NCBI RefSeq assembly: GCF_001428865.1
Contig: NZ_LMIV01000001.1
Span: 244,187-308,186 of the forward strand
Source: Sphingomonas sp. Root241
GTDB taxonomy: Bacteria > Pseudomonadota > Alphaproteobacteria > Sphingomonadales > Sphingomonadaceae
Length of the DNA: 64,000 nucleotides
Direction of reading: 5' to 3'
How positions within the stretch are numbered: position 1 is the first letter of the stretch; each line of letters opens with the position of its first letter. Shown here piece by piece: positions 34,403-44,646 of the stretch. The translations under genes were made by a program, and so were the position numbers. The notes under the pieces are model-generated. The model was not told the origin of the DNA and searched no databases. It saw only the letters and a program-made list of their open reading frames with translations.

Positions 34403-35079
34403 ATTCGCACGTATCGAAAGTACCAGACCTCGTGCCCCTTGCGGCGCGCCTTGCGCTCGTAGCGGGTTTCGGGCCAGTCGGCCGGACGCGTGAGGAAGTC
34501 GGCGGCGCTCTCCGCCTGCCAGGCGAAATCGCGGCGCTGGTTCATCACCATCATCGCCCAGCGGCAATATGTGGGATCGTCGGTGCCGAGACGAAACTCG
34601 CAGCCGGGCTTGAGTTTGGCAGCAATCATGTCGAGCGGCCCGTTGTTGATCATGCGCCGCTTGGCGTGGCGCGCCTTGGGCCAGGGATCGGGATGGAGCA
34701 AATAGACGCGGCTCAGGCTGGCGTCGGGGAGCCGCTCGAGCACTTCCAGCGCATCGCCCATGTGGAGCCGGACATTGCCGAGCTCGTCGTCGCGGATGTG
34801 GTTGAGCGCGCTGACCACGCCGTTGAGGAAGGGCTCGCAGCCGATAAAGCCCTGATCGGGGCGCATCCTCGCCTGGCCGGCGAGATGCTCGCCGCCGCCG
34901 AAGCCGATCTCGAACTCGAGCGGACGGCTGTCGCCAAATAGCAGGGTGGAGTCGAGCGGACCGTTGTCTGGGACGCTGACCTTGGGCAGCATCTCCTCGA
35001 CCAGTGCAGCCTGGCCTTCGCGGAGCTTGTGCCCCTTGGAACGTCCATAGAGGCGGCGAATGGTGACGGGATCGGGCAT
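34399..35079 (-). CDS. trmB: tRNA (guanine-N7-)-methyltransferase
   Basis: 226 residues. It methylates G46 of tRNA to m7G using SAM. SAM-binding GFGGGEHLAGQA follows PLEFEIG; the family motif YLLHPDPWPKARHAKRR and the C-terminal TRYERKARRKGHEVWYF are diagnostic for TrmB. The ATG at 35079 begins just before the conserved RRLYGRSKGHKLREGQ; upstream in-frame sequence is Arg-rich translation of non-coding DNA. In alphaproteobacteria it usually follows metK directly; here two EAL-type genes intervene. Confidence 0.95.
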   Translation of the reverse strand: MPDPVTIRRLYGRSKGHKLREGQAALVEEMLPKVSVPDNGPLDSTLLFGDSRPLEFEIGFGGGEHLAGQARMRPDQGFIGCEPFLNGVVSALNHIRDDELGNVRLHMGDALEVLERLPDASLSRVYLLHPDPWPKARHAKRRMINNGPLDMIAAKLKPGCEFRLGTDDPTYCRWAMMVMNQRRDFAWQAESAADFLTRPADWPETRYERKARRKGHEVWYFRYVRI

Positions 35080-35104
35080 GCCGCCTGTTAGCGCGACGGC
35101 GGCG

Positions 35105-35962
35105 CTACGCAACCTGGAGCGCGAGCGCCATGGCCGGCTGCGCGGCAGTGCGGAGCGGAAAGGCGATGCGATTGTGATGCGCAAGCCGGCGGTGCGTCGG
35201 CGCGCTGAGCGGGTTGCGCGCTTCGCGGCGCGGCAGGTCGGCCCGGGGCAGCGACGCGGTCTCGACCTGGAAATGGCGCACGCCCATCGCCTCGAGCGCT
35301 TCGTGCTCGCCACGGCGCTCGGCGCCGCGGGCAATGACAGTGACGCCCATGTTGCGCGCCAGTCGCATCACGCCCTCGGCCATCAGTCGGCGCGAGAGGC
35401 TGGCATCGATGCCGCGGACCAGCGACGGATCGAGCTTGACGAAGCGCGGCGTGAAGCGGGCGAGCAGCTTGAGGGCGACCGGGCCTGCGGCGAAACCGTC
35501 GAGTGTGACCGAGAGGCCGCGGCGGGTGCACGCGTCGGCGAGCGCGATGGCGTGGTTCAGATCGCCGCGTTCGTCGGCGTTGATCTCGATCACCAGCCGG
35601 TTGGTGGCGATGCCCTGCGCCAGCGCGGCGCGGAAGAGATGCGAGAGTAGCGGCTCGGCAGGTCCGGCGGCGGCGCCGAGAGGAACTGCGATCAGGGTTT
35701 CGCCGCCGTGGACACCGAGCGCGGCGGCGCGTTCGAGAGTGAGGGTGATGCGGCGCGCCTCCAGGGCGGGGCGCTGTTCGGGAAGGAGCGACGCCGAGAT
35801 GGCGGCGAAGCTGCGGCCGTCCACACCGGTGGCGACGGCCTGCCAGGCGAAGGGATTGCTGGTTCCCTTGGCGATCATCGGCTGGAAGCCGATGCGGAGA
35901 TCGAGACGCGGATCGGCGCGGTTGACCTTGACGGTGGACAGCGTGGCGTGGGTGTCGATCAT
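35105..35962 (-). CDS. Degenerate EAL-domain protein 1
   Basis: About 285 residues with an EAL-like fold. RIGFQPMIA resembles the first strand, LVIEINADERGD the metal-site region and LSVTLDGFAAGPVALKLLAR the DDFG loop, followed by FVKLDPSLVRGID and VIARGAERRGEHEALEAMGV. The EAL motif itself and the second Asp of the DDFG pair are missing, so phosphodiesterase activity is unlikely; it may bind c-di-GMP or a partner protein. The ATG at 35962 has a good GAGGAG site. It is likely paired with the next EAL gene. Confidence 0.75.
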   Translation of the reverse strand: MIDTHATLSTVKVNRADPRLDLRIGFQPMIAKGTSNPFAWQAVATGVDGRSFAAISASLLPEQRPALEARRITLTLERAAALGVHGGETLIAVPLGAAAGPAEPLLSHLFRAALAQGIATNRLVIEINADERGDLNHAIALADACTRRGLSVTLDGFAAGPVALKLLARFTPRFVKLDPSLVRGIDASLSRRLMAEGVMRLARNMGVTVIARGAERRGEHEALEAMGVRHFQVETASLPRADLPRREARNPLSAPTHRRLAHHNRIAFPLRTAAQPAMALALQVA

Positions 35963-36136
35963 GCAAGCTCCTCTTCGTGAGCTGAAATATTGGTTAACGC
36001 GGCCGCCGCCCACTCCGTGCGTCGCCGCATTGGGTTCGCACCCATAGGGATTCTCCGGGCTTCCGCGCGAATGCTTCGGAAACGCCGCGAGTCGCGGTTC
36101 GGATCGTCGCTCTGGGCAGCCCGACGCTGGTTCGAA

Positions 36137-36898
36137 TCAGGCGGCGCGGCGGAGCGAGGGATTCGGGAGGGCGCGAATCGCCGGGCTGGCAATCTCGTCG
36201 CCCTGGACGAGATGGATACCAAAGCTGCGCAGGCGCTGGAGCACGGGCTCGCTGTCGACGCCGGTGGCGATCACCTTGAGGCCGAGGCTGCGGATGCGCG
36301 GCGTGAGATCCTCGAGGACGAGGCGGCGCGACCAGCTGCTGGCGATGGCGCTGACGAGGTCCGATTCGAGCTTGACCAGCTCGGGAAGGTAGCGGCCGCA
36401 CAGCGCGAGCCCGGAATGGCCCGGGCCAAGTCCGACGAACGCCGTCAGCGGCCCCATTTTGCGGTGCACGTCGATGATCTCGGCGAGCGCACTGCCCTTG
36501 AGCTGCTGATAGCCTTCGAGGCCGAAGATCAGGCGTTCGGGGATGAGTCCGGTCATGCGCGCGACGCGCAGGATCGGTTCGAGATGCTCGGCCGGCGCGC
36601 CGATCCCGGCGGCCTGGAGGGGAATGAGAAGGCGGGCGCCGCTGGTGCCCAGCCCTGCCGCCATCGACAGGCGGATGGCGGCCGCCGCGCAGCGCTGGCC
36701 GAACGTGGCGCGAGCCTCGCCGTCGAGCGACCCGTAGATCTCCGCCGAGGTCTCGCCGTTGCGGCCGCGCACGATCGCCTCATAGGCGTACACCCGGTTG
36801 CCCGAGAGATCGGCGATCGGCTGAAAGGCGATCGTCAGACCCGAGTCGGACACGGGTTTGTGCTCCAATTCGGATGTCACTGATTGCGAATCCACCAT
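36137..36898 (-). CDS. Degenerate EAL-domain protein 2
   Basis: 253 residues. The EAL fold starts at LTIAFQPIADLSG and keeps the motif Glu in VYAYEAIVRG. The catalytic DDFG loop is replaced by LTAFVGLGPGHSGLALCGRY, although LVKLESDLV and VIATGVDSEPVLQRLRSFGI preserve the barrel. It is probably catalytically inactive. It is transcribed in the same direction as the other EAL gene, with 174 bp between, and lies just downstream of the metK terminator. Confidence 0.8.
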   Translation of the reverse strand: MVDSQSVTSELEHKPVSDSGLTIAFQPIADLSGNRVYAYEAIVRGRNGETSAEIYGSLDGEARATFGQRCAAAAIRLSMAAGLGTSGARLLIPLQAAGIGAPAEHLEPILRVARMTGLIPERLIFGLEGYQQLKGSALAEIIDVHRKMGPLTAFVGLGPGHSGLALCGRYLPELVKLESDLVSAIASSWSRRLVLEDLTPRIRSLGLKVIATGVDSEPVLQRLRSFGIHLVQGDEIASPAIRALPNPSLRRAA

Positions 36899-37045
36899 TC
36901 GGTTCCTGTACCTCCCACATCTAGTGAAGAAATGCGGTTACCCCTGCCTTTAGAAGGGCCTCCGTACTTATCCCTAGACGAGGTGAGCGGACACGGTTCG
37001 CTGCTATCGACGAGGCGAAGGGGCCGATGCGATGCCTGCAACGAA

Positions 37046-37075
37046 AAGGGCCGGGGAATTGCTCCCCCGGCCCTT
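37046..37075 (-). terminator. metK terminator
   Basis: Perfect 11-bp arms AAGGGCCGGGG and CCCCGGCCCTT around an 8-nt loop, followed on the minus strand by a short T run. It lies 22 bp past the metK stop codon. Confidence 0.8.
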
Positions 37076-37097
37076 GCTTGTCCGTCGCCGGCGCGGA

Positions 37098-38309
37098 TCA
37101 GGCCAGGGCGGCCTTCAGATCCTCGACAAGGTCGGTCTTCTCCCAGGGAAAGAAGTCGCCCTCTGCCTTGCGGCCGAAATGGCCATAGGCCGCGGTTTTC
37201 TGATAGATCGGCTTGTTGAGGCCGAGATGCGTGCGGATGCCGCGCGGGGTGAGCCCGCCGAGCTTGGCCAGGCCTAGGATCGCTTCCTCGATCTTGTCGT
37301 CACCGACGGTGCCGGTGCCGTGCGTGTCGACATAGAGCGACAGCGGCTTGGACACGCCGATCGCGTAGGCGAGCTGGATCGTGCAGCGCTGCGCCAGGCC
37401 CGCTGCGACGATGTTCTTCGCCAGATAGCGCGTGATGTACGCCGCCGAGCGATCGACCTTGGTCGGGTCCTTGCCCGAGAAGGCGCCGCCGCCGTGCGGG
37501 GCCGCGCCGCCATAGGTGTCGACGATGATCTTGCGCCCGGTCAGGCCGGCGTCGCCGTCGGGACCGCCGATCTCGAAGCTGCCGGTCGGGTTGATGTGAT
37601 AGACGGTCTCGTCCGAAAGCAGCTCGGCCGGAAGAATGTCGGCGACGACCTTCTTCACATAAGCGTGGAGCTCGGCTTCCTTGTCGCCTTCGTCATAGCC
37701 CTTGCCATGCTGGGTCGACACGACGATCGCGGTGGCTGCGACGGGCTTGCTGCCTTCGTAACGGAGCGTGACCTGGCTTTTGGCGTCCGGCTCGAGGAAC
37801 GGCGCCGCGCCCGAATGGCGATCGGCGGCCATCTGCTCGAGGATCTTGTGGCTGTAATAGAGCGTCGCCGGCATCAGGTCGGGCGTGTCGTCGGCGGCAT
37901 AGCCGAACATGATGCCCTGATCGCCGGCGCCTTCGTCCTTGTTGCCCGAAGCGTCTACGCCCTGCGCGATGTGCGCGGACTGCGGATGCAGGTTGTTCTC
38001 GAAACGCAGCGTCTCCCAGTGGAAGCCGTCCTGCTCGTAACCGATGCGCTTGACCGTATCGCGGACGGTCTTCTCGACCTCTTCCTTCACGCCCGGCGCC
38101 CAATTGCCGGCCTCGTCCATGATCCCCTTGCCGCGGATCTCGCCGGCAAGGACCACCAGCTGGGTGGTGGTCAGCGTCTCGCAGGCGATGCGGGCTTCGG
38201 GGTCCTTCGAGAGGAACAGATCGACGATGGCGTCGGAAATCTGGTCGGAGACCTTGTCGGGATGGCCTTCCGAAACCGATTCGGACGTGAAGAGATAATT
38301 GGAACGCAT
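37098..38309 (-). CDS. metK: S-adenosylmethionine synthetase
   Basis: 403 residues. It makes SAM from methionine and ATP. Family motifs: [13 protein letters not shown] at the start, [12 protein letters not shown] and [19 protein letters not shown]. The ATG at 38309 sits directly before the conserved [12 protein letters not shown]; a start 48 bases upstream would overlap a regulatory dyad. The gene follows lnt by 73 bp on the same strand, the order seen in the conserved alphaproteobacterial cluster. A strong terminator follows. Confidence 0.97.
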   Translation of the reverse strand: MRSNYLFTSESVSEGHPDKVSDQISDAIVDLFLSKDPEARIACETLTTTQLVVLAGEIRGKGIMDEAGNWAPGVKEEVEKTVRDTVKRIGYEQDGFHWETLRFENNLHPQSAHIAQGVDASGNKDEGAGDQGIMFGYAADDTPDLMPATLYYSHKILEQMAADRHSGAAPFLEPDAKSQVTLRYEGSKPVAATAIVVSTQHGKGYDEGDKEAELHAYVKKVVADILPAELLSDETVYHINPTGSFEIGGPDGDAGLTGRKIIVDTYGGAAPHGGGAFSGKDPTKVDRSAAYITRYLAKNIVAAGLAQRCTIQLAYAIGVSKPLSLYVDTHGTGTVGDDKIEEAILGLAKLGGLTPRGIRTHLGLNKPIYQKTAAYGHFGRKAEGDFFPWEKTDLVEDLKAALA

Positions 38310-38355
38310 GGTTTTCCTCAAATCGTGGGAAGGAAGCCGGGCCGTTGCCATGCCC

Positions 38356-38375
38356 ATATAAAGCTTTCCTTATAT
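38356..38375 (-). promoter_or_regulatory. AT-rich dyad upstream of metK
   Basis: ATATAAAGCTTTCCTTATAT, with 6-bp arms ATATAA/TTATAT, is the only AT-rich stretch in the lnt-metK gap and lies about 46 bp before the metK start. It may be an operator, for example of an S-adenosylhomocysteine- or methionine-responsive regulator (inference). I looked for but do not see a SAM riboswitch fold. Confidence 0.35.
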
Positions 38376-38382
38376 CCTGCCC

Positions 38383-39942
38383 CTAGCGGCCCAGGCGACG
38401 GAACGCAATCGCGAACAGATGGAATGCGCCGGCGACGAGGAAGGCGAGCCAGTTGCCGAGGCGCGCGAACAATGTCGGCGGCAGCGGGCGGGGCAGAGCG
38501 AGTTCGATCGCGCCTTCCTGGCGATGCGGAATCGATTCGAGCACGCGACCGTGCGCGTCGATCACCGCCGAGATACCCGTGGGGGTCGAGCGCAGGATCG
38601 GCAGGCCTTCCTCGATCGCGCGCAGCCGCGCCTGCGCCAGATGCTGCGGCGGGCCCCATTTGCCGAACCATGCGTCGTTCGAAGGGTTGAAGATGAAATC
38701 CGGTCGATTGCGGCGATCGACCACCTGCCCTGAAAAGATGATCTCGTAGCAGATCTGGATGCCGGCCTTGCCGAACCCGGGCACTTCGATCGCGCGCGGG
38801 CCCGGACCGGGGACGAAATCGACTTCGCCCATCACGAGGCGGGCGAGGCCGAGCGGCGCCAGCAATGTGCGCATCGGCAGATATTCGCCGTAAGGGACGA
38901 GATGCGCCTTGTCGTAGCGCGGGCCCAGCGTGCCCTTGGAATCGAGCGACCAAACCGAATTGCCCGCGCCGTTGATCTTGCCGTCCTTGCCGAAGAACAG
39001 GGCGGTTCCGCCGATCAGTGCGACGTCCTTCGGTCCGAGCCTGGTGGCGATCCGAATGCGTACCCAGCGCGGATCGGCGCGACCATAAAAGCGCGTGTCG
39101 GGATAGCCGTCCTCGACATAATAATTGACCGTGCCTTCGGGCCACACCAGCAGCCGCGGCGCTTCTCCGGGTCGGCCGCTATATTCGAGCAATTTGACCA
39201 GCACGCGCTCGGGATAATCGGGCTCGCCGACGCCCTCCTGCCCGATATTGGGCTGCACGACGCGCACGCGTGGGGCGGCCGGATCGGGCGAAGGCGAGGT
39301 CCCCGCAAAGCCCAAGTTGAGCAGGGCCAGCACGAACAATAGCGGGGCGCCGATCAGCAGCGGGCGATATTGGCGCTGCGATGCGAGGAAGAGCAGGCCC
39401 GCGGCGAAGACCGCGACTCCCGACAAGGCATAGGTGCCGATCCATGCCGCGATCTGGGCCAGCGGCGTCGGCAGCCAGACCACGCCCAGCGGGTTCCACG
39501 GATAGCCGGTGAACAGCACGCCGCGCAGATATTCGGTAATGATCCACGAGGCCGCGGCGGCGAGCACGAAGGCGAGGTCGGGCGCGGTCCCGCCGTCGCG
39601 TCGCTTGACCGTGCGGCTGAAGCGCCACGCCAGCCCCATCGCGAATGCCGGATAGACCGCGAGGTACAAGGCCAGCAGCAGCACGGCGAAATAGCCGAGC
39701 GCGGGCGGCATCTTGTCCTGATAATCGAAGGCGTGCTGGATCCAGTTGTTGCCGACGGTGAAGTGGCCGACACCGAATACCCAGCCGCGCAGCAGCACTG
39801 CCTTGAGCGTGGGCGCGGACCAGGTCAGCCAGAGCAGGACCGCGAAGGCGAGGAGCGCGATCGGCCACAGGTTCAGCGGCGCGAAACCCGTGGCGGAGAC
39901 GAGGCCGGCGATGAGGGCGGTGAGCAGGGGGCGGGAGAGCAT
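38383..39942 (-). CDS. lnt: Apolipoprotein N-acyltransferase
   Basis: 519 residues. The N-terminal third is a bundle of membrane helices starting at LSRPLLTALIAGLVSATGFA. The C-terminal nitrilase domain has the catalytic triad: Glu in LLVWPEGTVNY, Lys in LGPRYDKAHLVPYGEYLP and Cys in AGIQICYEIIFSG. It adds the third acyl chain to lipoproteins. The ATG at 39942 directly precedes the first helix; the longer frame upstream crosses a palindromic repeat and the VOC gene. Confidence 0.95.
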   Translation of the reverse strand: MLSRPLLTALIAGLVSATGFAPLNLWPIALLAFAVLLWLTWSAPTLKAVLLRGWVFGVGHFTVGNNWIQHAFDYQDKMPPALGYFAVLLLALYLAVYPAFAMGLAWRFSRTVKRRDGGTAPDLAFVLAAAASWIITEYLRGVLFTGYPWNPLGVVWLPTPLAQIAAWIGTYALSGVAVFAAGLLFLASQRQYRPLLIGAPLLFVLALLNLGFAGTSPSPDPAAPRVRVVQPNIGQEGVGEPDYPERVLVKLLEYSGRPGEAPRLLVWPEGTVNYYVEDGYPDTRFYGRADPRWVRIRIATRLGPKDVALIGGTALFFGKDGKINGAGNSVWSLDSKGTLGPRYDKAHLVPYGEYLPMRTLLAPLGLARLVMGEVDFVPGPGPRAIEVPGFGKAGIQICYEIIFSGQVVDRRNRPDFIFNPSNDAWFGKWGPPQHLAQARLRAIEEGLPILRSTPTGISAVIDAHGRVLESIPHRQEGAIELALPRPLPPTLFARLGNWLAFLVAGAFHLFAIAFRRLGR

Positions 39943-39960
39943 CGGCGTGGGGCTTAGCGC

Positions 39961-40087
39961 ATCCTCCCCCGGAGGGGGAGGGGGACCGCGAAGCGGTGGA
40001 GGGGTAGTTGCCCCAAGCGACATCGCCCCGTGGAGACTACCCCTCCACCAAGCTGCGCTTGGTCCCCCTCCCCCTCCGGGGGAGGAT
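39961..40087. repeat. Long palindromic repeat between lnt and VOC gene
   Basis: Outer arms ATCCTCCCCCGGAGGGGGAG and its complement at 40068-40087; the pairing extends inward through GGTGGAGGGGTAGT/ACTACCCCTCCACC. It lies in the divergent gap between lnt and the VOC gene, an unusual place for a terminator. Confidence 0.75.
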
Positions 40088-40104
40088 CGGCTAGAGGCAA
40101 TTAG

Positions 40105-40524
40105 ATGACCCTGCGTCCCTTCCACCTCGCCTTCCCGGTCCATGATCTCGCGGCGGCACGCGCCTTCTACGGCGGCGTGCTCGGCTGCCCGGAGGGGCGT
40201 TCCTCCGAACAATGGATCGACTTCGACCTGTTCGGCCACCAGATCGTCGCGCATCTGGATCCCGCCGCGAAGCCGGTGGCGGTCGCCAACGAAGTCGACG
40301 GGCACCATGTGCCGGTGCCGCATTTCGGCGTGGTGCTGGCGATGCCCGACTGGGAAGCGCTCGCGGCGCGCGTCGAGGCGGCGGGGATTCCGTTCGGGAT
40401 CGCGCCGCATGTCCGGTTCCCGGGTCAGGTCGGCGAGCAGGCGACGATGTTCTTTCGCGATCCGAGCGGCAACGCACTCGAATTCAAGGCGTTTGGTGAT
40501 GATGCCAATCTGTTTGCACGCTGA
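40105..40524 (+). CDS. VOC (glyoxalase/dioxygenase) superfamily protein
   Basis: 139 residues. The two beta-alpha-beta modules of a glyoxalase fold are visible: [20 protein letters not shown] with a first metal-binding His, [20 protein letters not shown], and [18 protein letters not shown] with the C-terminal Glu. The metal site (His, His/Gln, Glu) looks complete, so an enzyme is likely, but the substrate is unknown. Its stop overlaps the next start (TGATG). Confidence 0.85.
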   Translation: MTLRPFHLAFPVHDLAAARAFYGGVLGCPEGRSSEQWIDFDLFGHQIVAHLDPAAKPVAVANEVDGHHVPVPHFGVVLAMPDWEALAARVEAAGIPFGIAPHVRFPGQVGEQATMFFRDPSGNALEFKAFGDDANLFAR

Positions 40525-40826
40525 TGGCTGACCCGGTCGTCGTCGATATCCCGCACAAGCTCGGCCGCGACGCTGCCCGCGCGCGGATCGCGGGCGGGGT
40601 GAGCAAGATTGCCGAGATCGTGCCTGGAGGCGGGCATGTCGAGCAGCGTTGGGAAGGCGACACGCTCCACTTCACCGTCAGCGCGATGGGGCAGCAGGTG
40701 GCGAGCAGGCTTCAGGTGTTCGACAACCGCGTCCATGCCGAAGTCGACTTGCCGCCGATGCTCGCGCTCTTTGCGTCGAAGGTGCGCGAGAAGCTCGCCG
40801 AAAAGGGCGCCAAGCTGCTCAAATGA
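40524..40826 (+). CDS. Polyhydroxyalkanoic acid system family protein
   Basis: 100 residues. VDIPHKLGRDAARARIAGGV and LRVHAEVDLP-like strands with the C-terminal FASKVREKLAEKGAKLLK match the small PHA-system (PHA_gran_rgn) family, found next to polyester genes in other bacteria. No PHA synthase gene is visible in this window, so its role here is uncertain. Translation is probably coupled to the VOC gene. It is convergent with the sugar dehydrogenase gene, three bases apart. Confidence 0.75.
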   Translation: MADPVVVDIPHKLGRDAARARIAGGVSKIAEIVPGGGHVEQRWEGDTLHFTVSAMGQQVASRLQVFDNRVHAEVDLPPMLALFASKVREKLAEKGAKLLK

Positions 40827-40829
40827 GCT

Positions 40830-42200
40830 TCACTTCGCGCTCACCCGCCAGATCACGTTGCCCACATCGTCGGCGACCAGCAGGCCGCCGCTGGCGTCGG
40901 TGATCACGCCGACCGGGCGGCCGCGGGTGGTCTTGCCGTCGGCGCCAAGGAAGCCGGTGAGCAGGTCGACGGGCTTGGCGTCCTTTGCCGGGAAGCCATC
41001 GTCGCCGAACGGGACATAGACGACCTTGTAGCCGGACTTGGGCTCGCGGTTCCACGATCCGTGCAGGCCGACGAAGGCGCCCTTCGCCCAATTGCTGCCG
41101 AGCTTCGCGTCGCCGGCGAAGGCCAGGCCGAGCGGGGCGACGTGCGCGCCGAGCGCGAAATCGGGGCGCTTGCTATATTCGCGCAAATCGGGCCGCTCGG
41201 GCGTGACGCGCTTGTCGACATAGCCGCCCCAGTAATTCCACGGCCAGCCGTAAAAGGCGCCGAAATCGACCTGGGTCAGATAATCGGGCGGCATGTCCGA
41301 TCCGAGCATGTCGCGCTCGTTGACGACGGTCCACAGCGCGCCGCTGCTCGGCTCGAACGCCATGCCGTTGGGATTGCGCAGCCCCCAGGCATAGACCCGG
41401 GCCTCCTTCGTGTTGGGGAACACCTGCAGGATCAGTGCGCGCCCGTCCTTGGCGAAATCGGCGCGCGATCCGCCCGAATAAATCGCGCCTTCGGCCTCGA
41501 GGCCGTTCTCGGCGATGTTGGAGGAGGAGCCGACGCTGACGAACAGGGTCTTGCCGTCGGGCGCGGCGACGACGTTGCGGGCCCAGTGGTTTCCGCCGCC
41601 CGGCAGTGCGATGACCTTCTCCGGCTTCGCCGTGATCCGCGTCTGGCCGGGCGTGAAGGGAAAGCGGACCAGCGCGTCGGTGTTGGCCACGTAGAGCCAG
41701 TTGCCGACCAGGGCCATGCCGGTGGGCGAATTGAGACCGGTGAGCAGAACCGAGCGCTGATCGGCGACGCCGTCTGCGTTGGTGTCGCGCAGCAGCGTGA
41801 TCCGGTTGGGCGATGGCACGTCGGCGCCCGCCTGGCCGAGCAGCAGACCCATCACCCAGCCGGTAACCCCGCCACCCTCGCGCGGCGGCGAATTGGTCTC
41901 GGCGACGAGGACGTCGCCATTGGGGAGGCGATAGAGCCAGCGCGGATGCTCGAGCTTGTCGGCGAAGGCGGCGACCTGAAGGCCGGCGGCCGGGACCGGC
42001 TTCGCGCCGCCGGCCCAGCCAACGGGCTTGGCGATGCCGACCGTGGGGAAGCTCTCCGAACGCGTGTCGGTGAGCTGCGGCGCCTTGCCGGTGACGGCCT
42101 GCTCGCTGAGCCGCGCCTTGTCGGGCTGGCTGATCCAGAACCAGCCGCCGATCGCCAGCACGATCAGCAATGCGAGCACGATGAGGATGCGCTTCAGCAT
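40830..42200 (-). CDS. PQQ-type sugar (sorbosone) dehydrogenase-like protein
   Basis: 456 residues. An N-terminal membrane anchor (MLKRILIVLALLIVLAIGGW) places the beta-propeller outside the cytoplasm. Propeller segments include HPRWLYRLPNGDVLVAETNS, GGNHWARNVVAAPDGKTLFV, YAWGLRNPNGMAFEP and GAFVGLHGSWNREPKSGYKV, matching the sorbosone dehydrogenase / glucose dehydrogenase family. A periplasmic PQQ-dependent sugar oxidation is likely; no PQQ biosynthesis genes lie in the window. It is inserted between corC and lnt in an otherwise conserved cluster. Confidence 0.85.
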   Translation of the reverse strand: MLKRILIVLALLIVLAIGGWFWISQPDKARLSEQAVTGKAPQLTDTRSESFPTVGIAKPVGWAGGAKPVPAAGLQVAAFADKLEHPRWLYRLPNGDVLVAETNSPPREGGGVTGWVMGLLLGQAGADVPSPNRITLLRDTNADGVADQRSVLLTGLNSPTGMALVGNWLYVANTDALVRFPFTPGQTRITAKPEKVIALPGGGNHWARNVVAAPDGKTLFVSVGSSSNIAENGLEAEGAIYSGGSRADFAKDGRALILQVFPNTKEARVYAWGLRNPNGMAFEPSSGALWTVVNERDMLGSDMPPDYLTQVDFGAFYGWPWNYWGGYVDKRVTPERPDLREYSKRPDFALGAHVAPLGLAFAGDAKLGSNWAKGAFVGLHGSWNREPKSGYKVVYVPFGDDGFPAKDAKPVDLLTGFLGADGKTTRGRPVGVITDASGGLLVADDVGNVIWRVSAK

Positions 42201-42204
42201 GAGT

Positions 42205-43128
<924 letters not shown>

Positions 43129-43136
43129 GTTCGTGT

Positions 43137-43646
43137 TCAGTCCTCGCGTACGGGGTACGGATCGTGCAGGCCGAGATTGGCGAGCGCGGCGCGCTCCATC
43201 TCCTCCATCGCCTCGGCCTCGGCGTCTCCCATATGGTCATAGCCTAGCAGATGCAGCACCCCGTGGACAATCAGGTGGCTGGCATGATCCTCGACCGATA
43301 TGCCGCGCTCCTCCGCCTCGGCGGCGCAGATGCCGTGGGCGAGGATGATGTCGCCCAGGATCACCTCGCCGTCGTCGCTGTTCTGCGTGACCGTCTCGAG
43401 CAGATCGGGCTGGACCATCGGGAAGGACAGAACGTTGGTCGGCTTGTCCTTCTGGCGATATTGGCGGTTGAGCGTGCGGACCTCGTCGTCGCTCGCCAGC
43501 CGGACGGCGATCTCGATCGTCACCGGCCAGTCGAGCCACTCGCCGAACGGGGTTTCGGCGAGCGCAGCCTCGGCAGAGCGGGCGGCGAGGGCTTCCCAAT
43601 CGCCCTCCGGCCAGGGGGCTTCGCGCAGGGCAGCGATGTCAAGCAT
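43137..43646 (-). CDS. ybeY: Endoribonuclease YbeY (16S rRNA maturation)
   Basis: 169 residues. The zinc-binding motif HGVLHLLGYDH is intact, preceded by the conserved LNRQYRQKDKPTNVLSFP. YbeY acts in 16S rRNA 3' processing and ribosome quality control. I start at the ATG at 43646, which overlaps the phoH end by eight bases; longer readings are Arg/Ser-rich and unconserved. Its position between phoH and corC is the classical arrangement. Confidence 0.95.
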   Translation of the reverse strand: MLDIAALREAPWPEGDWEALAARSAEAALAETPFGEWLDWPVTIEIAVRLASDDEVRTLNRQYRQKDKPTNVLSFPMVQPDLLETVTQNSDDGEVILGDIILAHGICAAEAEERGISVEDHASHLIVHGVLHLLGYDHMGDAEAEAMEEMERAALANLGLHDPYPVRED

Positions 43647-44646
43647 CCGGCCCCTCATAGGCCTGGACGATGCGGCCGACGATCGGATGGCGGACCACGT
43701 CCGCCGCGGTGAACCACGAAAAGGCGATGCCGTCGACGCCGTCGAGCCGGCCGATCGCATCGGTCAGGCCCGATGCGGGCGGACCGCCGGGCAAGTCGAC
43801 CTGCTTGGGATCGCCGCAGATCACCATTCGGCTGTTCGCGCCGAAGCGGGTGAGGAACATCTTCATCTGCGCCGGCGTGGTGTTCTGCGCCTCGTCGAGG
43901 ATCACGAACGCGTCGGCAAGCGTGCGGCCGCGCATGAAGGCGATCGGCGCGATCTCGATCTCGCCCGATGCGATCCGCCGCTCGACCTGCTCGGCGGGCA
44001 GGCAATCGTAGAGCGCGTCGTAGATCGGGCGGAGATAGGGATCGACCTTCTCCTTCATGTCGCCGGGCAGGAAGCCCAGCCGCTCGCCGGCCTCGACCGC
44101 CGGGCGCGACAGGATCAGCCGCTGGACGCTGCCGGTGATCAGCTGCGCCACGGCCTGCGCCACGGCGAGATAGGTCTTGCCCGTACCCGCCGGCCCCAAT
44201 GCGAAGATCATGTCGTTCGAAATGAGCTCGCGCATGTAATGCGTCTGCGCGACCGAGCGCGGGACGATCGTCTTCTTGCGCGTGCGGATCATGATCGACG
44301 GGGGCGGGCCGCCGCCCGGCGCGTCGGCCTTGACGATGCCGGTGAACATCGGCTCGCTCGACATCGCGATCACGGCGTCGATCAGCCCGGTGTCGATATC
44401 CTCGCCGCGGATCACGCGCGCCTGGAGCTCCTGGAGCACTTCGCGGGCATGCGCGACTGCCTCGGCCGAACCCTCGATCACGACGCGCTGGCCGCGGGCG
44501 TGGATATAGACGCCCAGCCGCTCCTCGAGCGCGAGGATGTTCGAATCATATTCGCCGAAGAGCTGCGGCAGGAGCTGGGGCTTGTCGAACGTGACCTCGA
44601 CCCGCGAGCGTTCACCGGATTGGGCGGGGACGGGCTTACGGCTCAT
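43639..44646 (-). CDS. phoH: PhoH family ATPase
   Basis: 335 residues. The N-terminal third has a KH-like region (LPQLFGEYDSNILALEERLG, VVIEGSAEAVAHAREVLQEL). The PhoH ATPase domain follows with Walker A GPAGTGKTYLA and Walker B FVILDEAQNTTPAQMKMFL, plus GDPKQVDLPGG. It is thought to assist RNA handling with YbeY. The ATG at 44646 is chosen over one 24 bases upstream. No gene is visible in the 263 bp before it, up to the unknown gene at 44910. Confidence 0.94.
   Translation of the reverse strand: MSRKPVPAQSGERSRVEVTFDKPQLLPQLFGEYDSNILALEERLGVYIHARGQRVVIEGSAEAVAHAREVLQELQARVIRGEDIDTGLIDAVIAMSSEPMFTGIVKADAPGGGPPPSIMIRTRKKTIVPRSVAQTHYMRELISNDMIFALGPAGTGKTYLAVAQAVAQLITGSVQRLILSRPAVEAGERLGFLPGDMKEKVDPYLRPIYDALYDCLPAEQVERRIASGEIEIAPIAFMRGRTLADAFVILDEAQNTTPAQMKMFLTRFGANSRMVICGDPKQVDLPGGPPASGLTDAIGRLDGVDGIAFSWFTAADVVRHPIVGRIVQAYEGPDA

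Noticed and set aside
38310..38382. SAM riboswitch upstream of metK
   Set aside because: The 73-nt leader shows an AT-rich dyad but none of the conserved core elements of the SAM riboswitch classes I know; too short for SAM-I.
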